Assembly (NCBI GenBank): GCA_022241785.1 | Contig: JAKOMP010000005.1 | Coordinates: forward strand, 1 to 64,000 | Direction of reading: 5' to 3' | Source: Cyanocohniella sp. LLY | Lineage (GTDB): Bacteria > Cyanobacteriota > Cyanobacteriia > Cyanobacteriales > Nostocaceae | Length of the DNA: 64,000 nucleotides | Shown: piece by piece, positions 43,963 through 54,048 of the stretch | Layout: the number at the start of each line of letters is the position of its first letter | How positions within the stretch are numbered: the stretch's first letter is position 1 | Position numbers and translations under genes: made by a program | The notes under the pieces: generated by a model | Seen by the model: the letters and a program-made list of their open reading frames with translations, nothing else | Told to the model about the DNA's origin: nothing | Database searches by the model: none

Positions 43963-45618
43963 ATGAATAAAAAAGCTTTATTGCTTCTATTGGGAGCGGC
44001 AGTATTTTGCTTGATTGAAACTGCATATGCAGAAACTTATCATCCTCTAACAATTGCCTCAGATGGATCTTTTTTAGAAAGTGACCAGGGCAATTTTTTT
44101 TCTGGAGATCATGTAAATTTTGTAGTTACAGATGCAGATGATTCTGTAATAGTTCAATCACCCGATAGTAGCCTAGAGCAAGTGACATCAGTATCACAAT
44201 TATCTGATGTGCAACCGAGTGACTGGGCTTTTTTGGCTTTACAATCTTTAGTAGAACGTTATGGCGTAATTGCTGGTTATCCTGACGGCACATTTAAAGG
44301 CGACCGCGCCATGACCCGCTATGAATTTGCCGCCGGATTAAATACGGTGATGGATGCCATTGAGACAGGGTTAGGAATTAGTGCATTCATTAATTTAGCG
44401 AGACAAGAAGATTTAGAAATTATCAAAAACTTGCAACAAGAATTTGCCCCAGAATTAGCAGTTTTAAGAAATAGAATTGATAATTTAGAAGCGCGCACCG
44501 CCAACATAACAGCACAGCAATTTTCCACCACAGTAATTTTGGGTGGACAAGCAATTTTTGGTTTAGCAACTGGTTCTGGTGGCGACCCTCCAGGAAGAGG
44601 CGAAGCTAATACAATTTTTACCCACCTCACCCAATTACAACTAGCTGCTTCCTTCACAGGGAAAGACCGTTTTCGCTTGGCTTTAGTATCAGGAAATTCT
44701 GCTAACGATAGCTTTGGCAATCCTAATGCCTTTAACACCAACATGGCGAGATTGTCTTGGCAAGCAGATTATGACAATGACGTACGGTTAGATTCTCTAG
44801 AATATCGTGTTGCGGGATTAGGCGATCGCGTGGTTTTTACTTTTAAACCTGTAGGCTTTAGTTTAAGTAGTGTTCTCAGTGTCAACTCACCTTATGCGGG
44901 CGCTGGTCAAGGTGCAATTTCCTTATTTGCCGGTTCCACACCTATATTTAAAATTGGAAGTCTGGGTGCTGGTGTAGGCTTTGACTGGTTAGCATCTGAT
45001 ACCATCCGTTTACAGTTTGCTTACGGGACAAGAAACAGCAACGATAGTAACGGGGGTTTATTTGGTGCAGACCATAGTGCGTTGGGAGTGCAGGTACTTT
45101 ACAAGCCAAATCCTTCATTAATTACAGGTTTAGCTTATGTGAATGCTTATTCTAAAACTGGTCAATTAGATACGGGTACAGGTAGCAGTAATGCAGATAC
45201 ATCTGGTGGAATTAATGAACCTGCTCAAATCCATGCTCTGAATGCTAGTCTGCAATGGCAATTAACTGAGAAAATAGTTTTTGGTGCTTGGGGTGGGTTG
45301 ATGGTGACTGATTCGGTTGTATCTGATGCGGCTGTTCTCAGTAGTACTTATTTATTATCTTTGGGTTTATATGACCCCTTTGGAAGAAAGGGTGACTTGT
45401 TTGGTGTTCTGGTTGGTCTACCGCCAAAATTGAATGCAGGTTTTTTAATTCCCGCAGTTGATACAGGCCATTCTACTCACTATGAGGTGTTTTACCGTTA
45501 TTTAGTGAGTGATAATATTGCCATTACTCCTGGCTTTTTTATTGTGACCGATCCTGGTCATATTTCCCGCAATAATGACATCTTTGTGGGTACTATTCGG
45601 ACTACTTTTAGTTTTTAG
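43963..45618 (+). CDS. Iron-uptake-type SLH/OprB porin
   Basis: The 551-residue protein has a signal peptide (LLLLLGAAVFCLIETAYA), an S-layer-homology domain at about 75-130 (DVQPSDWAFLALQSLVERYG, YPDGTFKGDRAMTRYEFAAG) that holds to peptidoglycan-linked polymer, a coiled-coil region (IIKNLQQEFAPELAVLRNRI) and a long beta-barrel domain of OprB type ending in IRTTFSF with a terminal Phe. These are the major outer-membrane proteins of cyanobacteria and carry ions or small solutes. The operon with the FecR gene suggests regulated or iron-linked use. The degraded toxin remnant lies 24 bases after the stop on the other strand. Confidence 0.88.
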   Translation: MNKKALLLLLGAAVFCLIETAYAETYHPLTIASDGSFLESDQGNFFSGDHVNFVVTDADDSVIVQSPDSSLEQVTSVSQLSDVQPSDWAFLALQSLVERYGVIAGYPDGTFKGDRAMTRYEFAAGLNTVMDAIETGLGISAFINLARQEDLEIIKNLQQEFAPELAVLRNRIDNLEARTANITAQQFSTTVILGGQAIFGLATGSGGDPPGRGEANTIFTHLTQLQLAASFTGKDRFRLALVSGNSANDSFGNPNAFNTNMARLSWQADYDNDVRLDSLEYRVAGLGDRVVFTFKPVGFSLSSVLSVNSPYAGAGQGAISLFAGSTPIFKIGSLGAGVGFDWLASDTIRLQFAYGTRNSNDSNGGLFGADHSALGVQVLYKPNPSLITGLAYVNAYSKTGQLDTGTGSSNADTSGGINEPAQIHALNASLQWQLTEKIVFGAWGGLMVTDSVVSDAAVLSSTYLLSLGLYDPFGRKGDLFGVLVGLPPKLNAGFLIPAVDTGHSTHYEVFYRYLVSDNIAITPGFFIVTDPGHISRNNDIFVGTIRTTFSF

Positions 45619-45642
45619 TGGCTGATAGTTTCATGCAAAGAA

Positions 45643-45723
45643 TTATTCTTTTATTCGCTTGAGGGTATTTTCTTCTCCTTTGAAAAAATCACTAATTATG
45701 CAAGTATCTAGTAGATAACCCAT
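45643..45723 (-). pseudogene. VapC-like PIN toxin remnant
   Basis: Just after the antitoxin gene a 26-codon frame reads MGYLLDTCIISDFF and ends in TAA at 45645-45643. This is the start of a PIN-domain RNase: the conserved LLDTCIIS carries the first catalytic Asp (D6). The rest of the toxin is absent; the neighbouring sequence runs straight into the porin gene. The toxin gene is therefore reduced to a fragment. Confidence 0.75.
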
Positions 45724-45729
45724 ACATAA

Positions 45730-45945
45730 TTAAAGTTCTATTTCATTTGGTGGTATCAGTTCATCTCGATATGATTCAAATATAATACTTTCTTTTACAC
45801 CTGAATATTGCATAATTATTTCTGGCCATTGGCTGGGTTTAGTTTCTAGGAAGGTGACGAACACTAAACTTTCAGTGATACCCTGTGGTGTTTCAGCTAA
45901 TTCAATTTTGCCGTTTTTATAAATTCCTTGAATTGTTTTTAACAT
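45730..45945 (-). CDS. Antitoxin-like small protein (DUF104/AF2212-like)
   Basis: The 71-residue protein begins MLKTIQGIYKNGKIELAE, the usual start of small DNA-binding antitoxins of the DUF104/AF2212-like type that pair with PIN toxins. It lies six bases upstream of the toxin fragment, so the pair was an operon. The C-terminal half normally binds and blocks the toxin; with the toxin lost it may be an orphan. A lone MITE C end lies in the promoter region. Confidence 0.75.
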   Translation of the reverse strand: MLKTIQGIYKNGKIELAETPQGITESLVFVTFLETKPSQWPEIIMQYSGVKESIIFESYRDELIPPNEIEL

Positions 45946-45973
45946 ACAGCTTACCTCCTATATTAATTTTAAC

Positions 45974-46020
45974 CTAAGTAAGTCGGCAAGAAAAAATCAA
46001 ACTATGTTAAGCAATGTACA
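45974..46020. mobile_element. Lone end of MITE family C
   Basis: TAAGTAAGTCGGC (about 45975-45987) followed by CA-rich sequence and AACTATGT matches the left end of the 60348-60477 element for about 40 bases. No matching right end appears nearby, so this is a solo or eroded end. It sits about 30 bases upstream of the antitoxin start and might affect its promoter. Confidence 0.6.
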
Positions 46021-46037
46021 ATACTTAAAATTCATTT

Positions 46038-46086
46038 CGTAGTCAGGGCTACAGCCCTTATTTGAGGACTAAAGTCCTCACTACAA
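46038..46086. repeat. Pair of short palindromes in intergenic DNA
   Basis: AGGGCTACAGCCCT followed by GAGGACTAAAGTCCTC forms two small palindromes back to back. This composite is a common dispersed repeat in filamentous cyanobacteria. No gene is visible in 45988-46381. Confidence 0.6.
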
Positions 46087-46381
46087 ACCTTTAATTATTT
46101 ACTTCGTCCTAGTTATTGCTTCTTTTGCTTTATTTACCTAGCTTTAAACATTCATATATCCACCGTCAACTACCAGGGTCAGCGCACCTTAATAATCATT
46201 GACAAAAACATAAATTCGTGAGTTGTTTGCACAGTAAGGATTTGAGGCTAAATTAACCAGGGATTACCTCTTGGATTGTTAAGATACGGCAGGATAATTA
46301 TTAAGCTAAATTTACAATTATCCAGTCTCGGAATAACCTCAAAGAACGGAAATGCGTAGAATACACAAAACACTGGTTATG

Positions 46382-47140
46382 TCAATAGCATTTGAGATGC
46401 GCTTGCCCTGCGTCAACTACTAAGTCAGCCGCAGTCATATAAGATGATTCATCACTGGCGAGGAAAACAACCGCAGATGCAATTTCCTCTTTTTGTCCGG
46501 CGCGTTCCAAGGGTACAACTTGGGTAATCGAATTAGCAAAAATATCAATTTCTTCTGGAGACATTCCTGTTTTGCCTTGAAAGTCTGTTAAGACTATGCC
46601 AGGACTCAAACTATTAACTCTAATTTTCCTGTTACCTAATTCAGCAGCTAAATTTCTAGCAAAAGACCTGACAGCTGCTTTCGTTGCACAATAGATACTT
46701 GCTGCCATCATGCCTTTTTCATGTACTGAAGAAGCATTGAGAATTATACTAGCTCCTTTTTCCAGCAATGGCGCTAATTTTTGAACAGTAAAAAACATTC
46801 CTTTAACATTAATATCAAACTGCTCATCATAACTTGCTTCATCAACATCATTAAGTGGGGCAAATAAACCAATTCCCGCATTAGCAAATAGAATCTCAAG
46901 GCTACCAAACTCTAATTTTACCCTATCTGCTAAAGCATCTAAATCACTAAGTAATCGGACATCTACACGCACTGTAATTACATTTTCACCGAGTTTCTGG
47001 GCTGCTGTTTTTAAACGTTCTTCATTTTGCCCAGTAATAATTACCCTCGCACCTTCTTCTACAAACTTCTTAGCAGTTTCAAACCCAATACCTGTGGTTC
47101 CACCTGTAATTACAGCTGTCTTATTACTTAACCGTGCCAT
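46382..47140 (-). CDS. SDR family NAD(P)-dependent oxidoreductase
   Basis: From ATG 47140 the product has 252 residues and is a classical short-chain dehydrogenase. The preceding in-frame ATG at 47179 lacks the ribosome site GAGGGG, which lies five bases before the chosen start. Motifs: TGGTTGIGFE (dinucleotide loop), NAGIG after strand 4, catalytic serine in LNASSVHE, and Y150-x3-K154 in YCATK. The substrate is not indicated, as SDRs reduce many ketones, sugars and fatty-acyl compounds. Single gene between the TA remnant and the caspase-STAND gene. Confidence 0.88.
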   Translation of the reverse strand: MARLSNKTAVITGGTTGIGFETAKKFVEEGARVIITGQNEERLKTAAQKLGENVITVRVDVRLLSDLDALADRVKLEFGSLEILFANAGIGLFAPLNDVDEASYDEQFDINVKGMFFTVQKLAPLLEKGASIILNASSVHEKGMMAASIYCATKAAVRSFARNLAAELGNRKIRVNSLSPGIVLTDFQGKTGMSPEEIDIFANSITQVVPLERAGQKEEIASAVVFLASDESSYMTAADLVVDAGQAHLKCY

Positions 47141-47229
47141 ATTCACCCCTCTTGTTGGCATTACATAAGTGTAAATCAATCGGGCTAATTTATAGCAGCA
47201 AGAAAGTCACAAATATCTTTGCTTGAGAA

Positions 47230-50200
47230 TTAATCATTTCGACAAATCAAGCGATCGCCTGGACTAACATTGGCATTATGATGAAGATAATTGGCAATAC
47301 GATCACATCCTTGCTGCATCAAATCATCTAAATCGAGATTCCACACCATCACACCTGCATCATCACCACCACTCACCAATGCTTTCCCATCGGGACTGAA
47401 ACTCAAGCTGTTAACTTTACCCTGATGTCCCAAGAGAGTTTTCAATAACGTACCATCTTTAATACTCCATAACCTGATAGTATTGTCAGCACTGCCAGAA
47501 GCCAATGTTTGACCATTAAAACTCAGACTAGTTACACCGTCTGTATGTCCAGTCAGAGTATGAATTAATTCACCATCAGCTACACGCCAAAGTTTGATGG
47601 TATTATCCCAACTAGCGGTAGCCAAAAGTTTGCTATCTGGACTGAATTTTACAGAGGCGATCGCTAACCCATGACTAGTTAAATTTTTTACTAAATTACC
47701 ATTAACATCCCATAATTTGACTGTATTATCAGCACTCCCAGAAGCCAGTAGATTACCATCAGAACTAAAATTGACGCTTGTCACTTCATCAGTATGCCCA
47801 GTCAAGGTGTTTAATAACTTACCACTATTAACATCCCATAATTTGACTGTATTATCAGCACTCCCAGAAGCCAGCAAATTACCATCGGAACTAAAACTAA
47901 TGCTAGTTACTCTATCTTCATGACTCGTGAGGATTTTGATTAACTGTTGATTATTGCTATCCCAGATTTTAATATTTTTATCAGCGCTAGCTGTAGCTAA
48001 AGTTTTGCCATCTGGACTGAAAATTACTGCATCAGCAATATCATTATGTGCTGAAAACTCCTTAACTAGAGATGTGTCTTTTTGCCAAATTTTAATATCA
48101 CCATTCCAACTTGCGGAGGCAAAATTTGTACCATCTGGACTGAAGCTAATACTGCGAATATCATTGTTTTTTAGGTGTTTATCTTGCCCTAGTTGCCAAA
48201 GTTTAATAGTGTGATCAGCACCAGCAGAAGCGATAATTTGACCATCAATACTAAAGCTAATATCTCTAACTGCTTCACCATGTCCTTGAATTGTTTTTAA
48301 TAAGTTACCATTTAATTGCCATATTTTAATAGTTTCGTCATTACTAGCAGAAGCTAAAATTTGATTATCTGGACTAAATTTAATGCTATTGACTTGCTCA
48401 CTGTGAGCTTCTATATTTTGTAATACTTTACCTTGCTCATTCCATATTTTAATAGTTTTGTCACCACTAGCAGAAGCTAAAACTTGATTATCTGGACTGA
48501 ATTGCACCCGGGTAATCCGTCCTTGATGTCCTCTGAGAGTTGTAATTAAATTACCATCATCTACTTGCCAAAGTTTTACTAAATTATCTTCACCACCAGA
48601 AGCAATAATTTTACTATCAGGACTAAAGTTAACTGTATTTACCCAGCCATCATGAGCTTTCCACGAATTAATTAACCTGCCGTCAGTTTGCCAGATTTTT
48701 ACAGTGTTATCCAGGCTTGCTGAAGCCAGTATTTTGCTATCAGCACTGAAACTTACATCGGTAACAATGTCATTTTGTCCAGTGAAGATTTTGATTAACT
48801 GACCATGAATATCATAAATTTTAATATTATTATCAGCATCAGCAGCAGCTAATAACTTACCATCAGGACTAAACGCAATAGCTGTAACTCTGCTTTGACT
48901 CCCGGAAATAGTCGTTATTAAACTCCCATCTTGGCGCCAGAGCTTAATGGTTCTATCATCACTAGCAGAAGCTAAAATCTCACCATCTGGACTAAAAGTT
49001 ACGGCATTAACTTGTTGACTATGACCGGGAATACGGTGAATTTCTTGACTTTGGTAAATAGCTTGTTGAAAAGTCGCCGCCGTAGATAATTTAATCTCTG
49101 GTGATGGTGAAAAAACTTGTTTAATTTCTCGCCCAGCCTTAACACTAGCAATCACAGCTTCTAATTGTTGATGAGATAATAAAAATGCTTGGGATGATGC
49201 ATTTAAAGCCGCAATTTCTCTTAATTGAGCCGCTTGTTTTTGCAAATAAGCCAAACCGCCAAAACCACTAGCCGCAATTCCTAAAACACTGATAACTATC
49301 ACCGCTATTTGAGCTTGTCGCAGACGCTTTTTTTGCTCACGTTGTTGATGTTCTCTAGCAGCTAAACAAGCAGAGATAAAATATTGCACATCAGCAGATA
49401 ATTCATCTATATATTTGACAAAAATTTCTTCTGCTTCCGCCAAACGGTTACCTTGTAACAAAAAATCTGACTGCTGCTGATTATGTTGCCACAAAGCAGC
49501 TGATTGTTCAATTTGACGCTGCGATCGCAATCGACTACGATTTTCTTCTAACCACCAGCGTAATGTTGACCAGTGGCGGATGAGGATTTCGTGAGCAACT
49601 TCAATAGTGACCGCCCCAGATGCAGTGATAGAGTCAACTTGTTCGCCTTTGCTACCCTCAACTACAGCCTCATTTTCTAAATTCACTACAATTAACTTCG
49701 CCGCAGTTAAAGCGACAAGAGTCCTTTCTACCAAAGCCTGGGGATACTTCTGCACAACCAACTCAGATTTCAAGACTCGCCGTCTAGTATCTTCTGTACC
49801 TTCCCCTAATTGTGTGAGTGAGAGAAAAATCCAGCGCGCGCATTCTTGAGCGGGACTATCTAAACTATCGTAAACTTCCTGGGCTTTGCGTTCCAATGCG
49901 CCTTTGATACCGCCAATTTGCTGTTTATAAGCAGCTAAAGTTAATTCACCTGCTTGGCGAAATTCCCACAATTGCTCAAGCACAAATTCCAACAGTGGTA
50001 AATCTCCCGCTGAGTGGTTTAACTCTTGTAAGAGAACTTCCACTAGTCCTGGTTCTACCTTTAACCCCACTTGTTCCGCTGGGTTGAGCATCACACGACG
50101 GTAATCTTCATCACTCAACTTGGGAGGTACTAACACACTTGATTCTTGCAATAACTGAGCCAGTGCGGGTATTTCCAAACAAGCAGCGATAAAATCAGCT

Positions 50201-52422
50201 CGTACAGTCAAAACCAACTTAAATTTATCAGCCGCATATTTGATTGCTCCCAACAGCAAGTCTAAAAACCGTTGTCTATCTTCACTGGGTGCGAGGGTGA
50301 ATAATTCTTCACACTGGTCTACCACCAAAACCACCATCGGCTCAGGGCGGCTACGTAGCCAATAGACAAAGCCTTCTACTCCTTGGTAGAGCATGGCTTC
50401 CAGGATGTGGGAAGATGTAGACGCTGCAACGCCTTCCCGCAGGGCGGGAGATGAGGGAGATGAAAAACAAAGATGTTGGTAATCACCAAAAGTCTTTCCC
50501 CCTGCACCCTGCCCCCTGCCCCCCTGCCTCTTCATCCCTACTCTCCACTCCCTACTCCCTACTCCCAATGCTTCCAATGCTTCCACAGGACTTGTACCGG
50601 GACGAATGTTGATAATTAACCAGGAGTCACTACCAGGGAGTTGTTTACCCAGGCGCAACTGAGCTATTAGTCCTGCTTGGACTACAGAAGATTTACCGCT
50701 ACCGGATGCGCCAACTACAGCCAGGAAGGATTTGTGGGCTAGTTGACTTAGTAACTGCTGAGTTAAGGATTCTCTACCGTAGAAATATTGGGCGTCGTCT
50801 TCGCTAAAGGCTTTTAATCCCCGGTAGGGGCAAATTCTTAAATCTAATGTGGCTTTTTTATGGTAGGAGCTACTGGGAGGAATGATTTCTATCACCCCTT
50901 GGGTACCAGATAGCCAAATATGCAGTGGTGAGGGGGTAACTTGTGTATGTGTTGCTAAATGAATTTGTAATTGGGTAATCCAAGCTGCTACTGATAAACC
51001 ATCGGTTTTTTTTGCTGCTTTTAAAGTCTCGATGAGTGCTTGGGTAAATAGTTCTGAGTTGTTTTTAGGAAAAGTCGCAGCAATGATGCACTGTCCTTTT
51101 TCGGTATCAAGTTGCAATTCTTCTAGCCACTCTTGTAGGGACACACTGTGGGAACCCAATGGACAATCTAAAATAATGATTTGCTGGGTAACTGAAGAAC
51201 GGCGTAACTGCTGTCTTAACCAAGAACGACTTAACCAAATCTCATCTAACAATACGAAAGCTGCTTCTCCTGATGGGGTTTCTTCGATTCGCCCACGCAG
51301 ATATAACAATACTATTGCTGGTTCTGTGGTTTTCGGTTGCTGTGATTGATGGGTGGAACGCAAACAGGTTTTGATGGTTGCACGAATATCTTTGGCGGTG
51401 GTGGTTCCAGAACGGGGTAAATACTCTAACTCAAAGGCTCCAGCATCACCCAAAACTTTACTAAAATCTAATGCTGCTTGCGAGCCTCTAATGCCTTCTA
51501 ATACTAATGCTATTCTAGGGGGTAAAGATTCTGCGATCGCCGGGATATTTCCTAAGATTAATTCGCCAATACCTTCAACAATGCGTTTAGGCGTTTGCAG
51601 AGGATATTCACTATAAAGTTGAGTATCTCCTTTACCACGTTTTTGCTGGTTGATTAACCTTAACTGTTGATTAGTTTTATCAATATATTGCAAGGTTTGG
51701 TGATACACATAGCGATAAAGCCCATCAGCCGAAATTACACCTTGAGCATCGGCAGCATCTCCGTGCAAACCCCGCATTAAATAATAAGTAAATACCCCAT
51801 GTCCCAGTTCGGGAAACTCCCAAGATAGCTGGTCTGTGTCGCAAGAAAGTAAAGCATAAAAACCCCTACTTTTAGCAGCGCGTTGCTGTAATACTGCCAC
51901 CAGTTGCTTTGTGGGGTTTAGTCCTCGTAATGTCATGCCCCCACTATGGCAAGCATCCAGCCAGATTAATTGATTTTGAACGCCACTATTAGCCAATAAT
52001 TGTAACAATTCTTGAACAGCTAAACCTGTCGTTTCCAGATGATCTTTTTGTGTATCTGCTAAACAAAGAAATGCTTGCTGAGTATGAGTTTGCAGCATTC
52101 CATGACCAGAAAAGTAAAAGAGAATTGTATCCTGTGGTTGAGCTTTGGTAGTGATTTGCTGTAAGCTGGCGCGTACTGTTGCTAAAAGCGGCGGTTGCGG
52201 AGCAAAATCGTGATAAATATTAATATTTTTTTGGGCGAATTGCTCTTGAGTGGCGCTGGTTAAAGCTGTTGCTAATACCTGACAATCAACGGCTGAGTAA
52301 CGTAGACACGGTAATTGCTCATCTTGATATTGATTCACTCCCACCAACAATAACCACAGTTTAGGAGTAATTTTAGGCTGAATTTGAGTTGAACGACCAG
52401 TAGTAACACCTAGTGGGGGCAT
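47230..52422 (-). CDS. Caspase-like / STAND NTPase / WD40 repeat protein
   Basis: The 1730-residue protein has four parts. (1) Residues about 20-265: caspase-like (peptidase C14) domain with His in YFSGHG near 107 and Cys in DACHSG near 157. (2) About 300-510: an alpha/beta region of unknown type. (3) About 530-1030: a STAND-type NTPase with P-loop GASGSGKSS near 570 and Walker [11 protein letters not shown] near 705, then one membrane-like helix near 1040. (4) About 1130-1710: fourteen WD40 repeats, enough for two seven-bladed propellers. Residues about 618-672 derive from intergenic repeat DNA. Such proteins are thought to act in programmed cell death or defence; here no partner gene is obvious. 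Confidence 0.9.
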   Translation of the reverse strand: MPPLGVTTGRSTQIQPKITPKLWLLLVGVNQYQDEQLPCLRYSAVDCQVLATALTSATQEQFAQKNINIYHDFAPQPPLLATVRASLQQITTKAQPQDTILFYFSGHGMLQTHTQQAFLCLADTQKDHLETTGLAVQELLQLLANSGVQNQLIWLDACHSGGMTLRGLNPTKQLVAVLQQRAAKSRGFYALLSCDTDQLSWEFPELGHGVFTYYLMRGLHGDAADAQGVISADGLYRYVYHQTLQYIDKTNQQLRLINQQKRGKGDTQLYSEYPLQTPKRIVEGIGELILGNIPAIAESLPPRIALVLEGIRGSQAALDFSKVLGDAGAFELEYLPRSGTTTAKDIRATIKTCLRSTHQSQQPKTTEPAIVLLYLRGRIEETPSGEAAFVLLDEIWLSRSWLRQQLRRSSVTQQIIILDCPLGSHSVSLQEWLEELQLDTEKGQCIIAATFPKNNSELFTQALIETLKAAKKTDGLSVAAWITQLQIHLATHTQVTPSPLHIWLSGTQGVIEIIPPSSSYHKKATLDLRICPYRGLKAFSEDDAQYFYGRESLTQQLLSQLAHKSFLAVVGASGSGKSSVVQAGLIAQLRLGKQLPGSDSWLIINIRPGTSPVEALEALGVGSREWRVGMKRQGGRGQGAGGKTFGDYQHLCFSSPSSPALREGVAASTSSHILEAMLYQGVEGFVYWLRSRPEPMVVLVVDQCEELFTLAPSEDRQRFLDLLLGAIKYAADKFKLVLTVRADFIAACLEIPALAQLLQESSVLVPPKLSDEDYRRVMLNPAEQVGLKVEPGLVEVLLQELNHSAGDLPLLEFVLEQLWEFRQAGELTLAAYKQQIGGIKGALERKAQEVYDSLDSPAQECARWIFLSLTQLGEGTEDTRRRVLKSELVVQKYPQALVERTLVALTAAKLIVVNLENEAVVEGSKGEQVDSITASGAVTIEVAHEILIRHWSTLRWWLEENRSRLRSQRQIEQSAALWQHNQQQSDFLLQGNRLAEAEEIFVKYIDELSADVQYFISACLAAREHQQREQKKRLRQAQIAVIVISVLGIAASGFGGLAYLQKQAAQLREIAALNASSQAFLLSHQQLEAVIASVKAGREIKQVFSPSPEIKLSTAATFQQAIYQSQEIHRIPGHSQQVNAVTFSPDGEILASASDDRTIKLWRQDGSLITTISGSQSRVTAIAFSPDGKLLAAADADNNIKIYDIHGQLIKIFTGQNDIVTDVSFSADSKILASASLDNTVKIWQTDGRLINSWKAHDGWVNTVNFSPDSKIIASGGEDNLVKLWQVDDGNLITTLRGHQGRITRVQFSPDNQVLASASGDKTIKIWNEQGKVLQNIEAHSEQVNSIKFSPDNQILASASNDETIKIWQLNGNLLKTIQGHGEAVRDISFSIDGQIIASAGADHTIKLWQLGQDKHLKNNDIRSISFSPDGTNFASASWNGDIKIWQKDTSLVKEFSAHNDIADAVIFSPDGKTLATASADKNIKIWDSNNQQLIKILTSHEDRVTSISFSSDGNLLASGSADNTVKLWDVNSGKLLNTLTGHTDEVTSVNFSSDGNLLASGSADNTVKLWDVNGNLVKNLTSHGLAIASVKFSPDSKLLATASWDNTIKLWRVADGELIHTLTGHTDGVTSLSFNGQTLASGSADNTIRLWSIKDGTLLKTLLGHQGKVNSLSFSPDGKALVSGGDDAGVMVWNLDLDDLMQQGCDRIANYLHHNANVSPGDRLICRND
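50409..50576 (-). repeat. Intergenic-type repeat DNA inserted in the STAND coding sequence
   Basis: Within the NTPase domain the minus strand reads GGGAGTAGGGAGTAGGGAG, GGCAGGGGGGCAGGGGGCAGG and GCGGGAAGGCGTTGCAGCGT, all typical of Nostoc intergenic repeats (compare 13050-13095). The insert encodes about 50 residues between Walker A and Walker B without breaking the frame. Confidence 0.8.
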
Positions 52423-52695
52423 TTTGCAGAGGAGGGGATGAGGGGGAAAAGACCTGATTGTTTTTCCTTATATATTATTTAGGATTGATTTGTACATAAT
52501 CATGCAGGCGATCGCTAGCATAGTCTACTTAAAAGTAGAAGTTTTACCTCGTCTTTCTATGGTTATGTTATTTTGATTCATTAGTTTCCTCAAAAAAAAT
52601 GGAGTAAATATACTCATTAGCATTACTGTGTGACTTGTATTTTGAGATAAATCTAGTTTTTTTAGATATTTTTAAATTACCGGAGAGATTAATAA

Positions 52696-53886
52696 ATGAA
52701 GATACTGGCGCTGAGTTGGGAATTTCCACCGAGGATAGTGGGCGGAATTTCCCGTCATGTTGCGGAATTATACCCAGAAATAGTCAAGCGAGGGCATGAA
52801 ATTCACCTGATTACCGCAGAGTTCGGTCAGGCATCGATGTATGAAATAGTCGAGGGTATACATATACATCGGGTACCTGTGGCACCTAGTAACGATTTTT
52901 TTCACTGGGTAGTCAATCTCAACCAAAGTATGGGACATCATGGTGGGAAGTTAATTTTGGAGGAAGGAAAGTTTGATGTAATTCATGCTCATGATTGGTT
53001 AGTTGGAGATGCGGCGATCGCTTTAAAGCATAATTTTAAAATTCCCCTAATTGCGACCATTCACGCCACTGAATTTGGGCGACATAACGGTATTCACACG
53101 GACATTCAACGATATATTCATGACAAAGAAAATCTTTTAGCTTACAATGCTTGGCGAATTATTGTATGTACCGAATATATGCGACGGGAAATCGAACGAG
53201 CGCTACAAAGTCCTGGGAACAAAATAGATGTCATTTATAACGGCATTCGTCCAGAAAAAAAACAGCACCGTGAAGATTTTCATGCTCAAGATTTTCGTCG
53301 TCAATTTGCTGCCGACCATGAAAAAATTGTCTATTATGTTGGTCGCATGACATATGAAAAGGGTGTATCTGTATTACTTAATGCTGCACCCAAGGTACTT
53401 TGGCAAATGGCAGGTAACGTTAAATTTGTGATTATCGGTGGCGGTAATACTGAACATCTCAAGCGTCAAGCCTGGGATTTGGGAATTTGGCATAAATGTT
53501 ATTTTACTGGTTTTATTTCTGATTCATACTTAGACCGATTTCAAACCATTGCCGACTGTGCCGTTTTTCCCAGTCTTTATGAACCCTTTGGTATTGTGGC
53601 CTTAGAAAGCTTTGCCTCTCGCGTTCCCGTAGTGGTTTCCGATACAGGTGGATTCCCAGAAGTAGTGCAACATACGAAAACAGGCATTGTCACTGGAGTC
53701 AATAACCCCGAATCTCTAGCTTGGGGAATTTTGGAGGTTTTGTATAATCCAGGTTATCGGCAATGGTTGATTGATAACGCTTATACAGATTTAGGACAAC
53801 GCTTTAGCTGGCCCAAACTAGCCAAGCAAACAGAAGCAGTATATCAGCGAGTTGTGCAAGAGCGATCGCAAACTGTCTGGCTGTAA
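52696..53886 (+). CDS. Family 4 glycosyltransferase
   Basis: The 396-residue protein begins MKILALSWEFPPRIVGGISR, the GT4/starch-synthase-type donor-loop start, and has the GT-B two-domain fold. Family blocks are HAHDWLVGDAA near 96, VYYVGRMTYEKGVSVLLNAAP near 215, and the donor-site PSLYEPFGIVALESFASRVPVV (E-x7-E) near 300. It transfers a nucleotide-activated sugar, probably to a polysaccharide or lipid. Substrate unknown. Single gene; the upstream region (52423-52695) holds a CTACTT/AAGTAG palindrome at 52525-52538 but no gene. Confidence 0.9.
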   Translation: MKILALSWEFPPRIVGGISRHVAELYPEIVKRGHEIHLITAEFGQASMYEIVEGIHIHRVPVAPSNDFFHWVVNLNQSMGHHGGKLILEEGKFDVIHAHDWLVGDAAIALKHNFKIPLIATIHATEFGRHNGIHTDIQRYIHDKENLLAYNAWRIIVCTEYMRREIERALQSPGNKIDVIYNGIRPEKKQHREDFHAQDFRRQFAADHEKIVYYVGRMTYEKGVSVLLNAAPKVLWQMAGNVKFVIIGGGNTEHLKRQAWDLGIWHKCYFTGFISDSYLDRFQTIADCAVFPSLYEPFGIVALESFASRVPVVVSDTGGFPEVVQHTKTGIVTGVNNPESLAWGILEVLYNPGYRQWLIDNAYTDLGQRFSWPKLAKQTEAVYQRVVQERSQTVWL

Positions 53887-54048
53887 ATCTGACAATTAAT
53901 GCGGAGATTTTCGGCACTTAGCGTAGAGAATTAAAGATTACTCAGCGCTATTGAGCGTTAACAAACAGTACAACCACTGTACGCTGGAAATTCTCCCCTT
54001 TCTGGTGCGAAAGTGAGCAATAATTGTGGTTTGCACCAGCAGATTTTT

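Noticed and set aside
47700-48980. Regularly spaced direct repeats resembling an array
   Set aside because: They are WD40-encoding repeats with a codon-phase period, not CRISPR.
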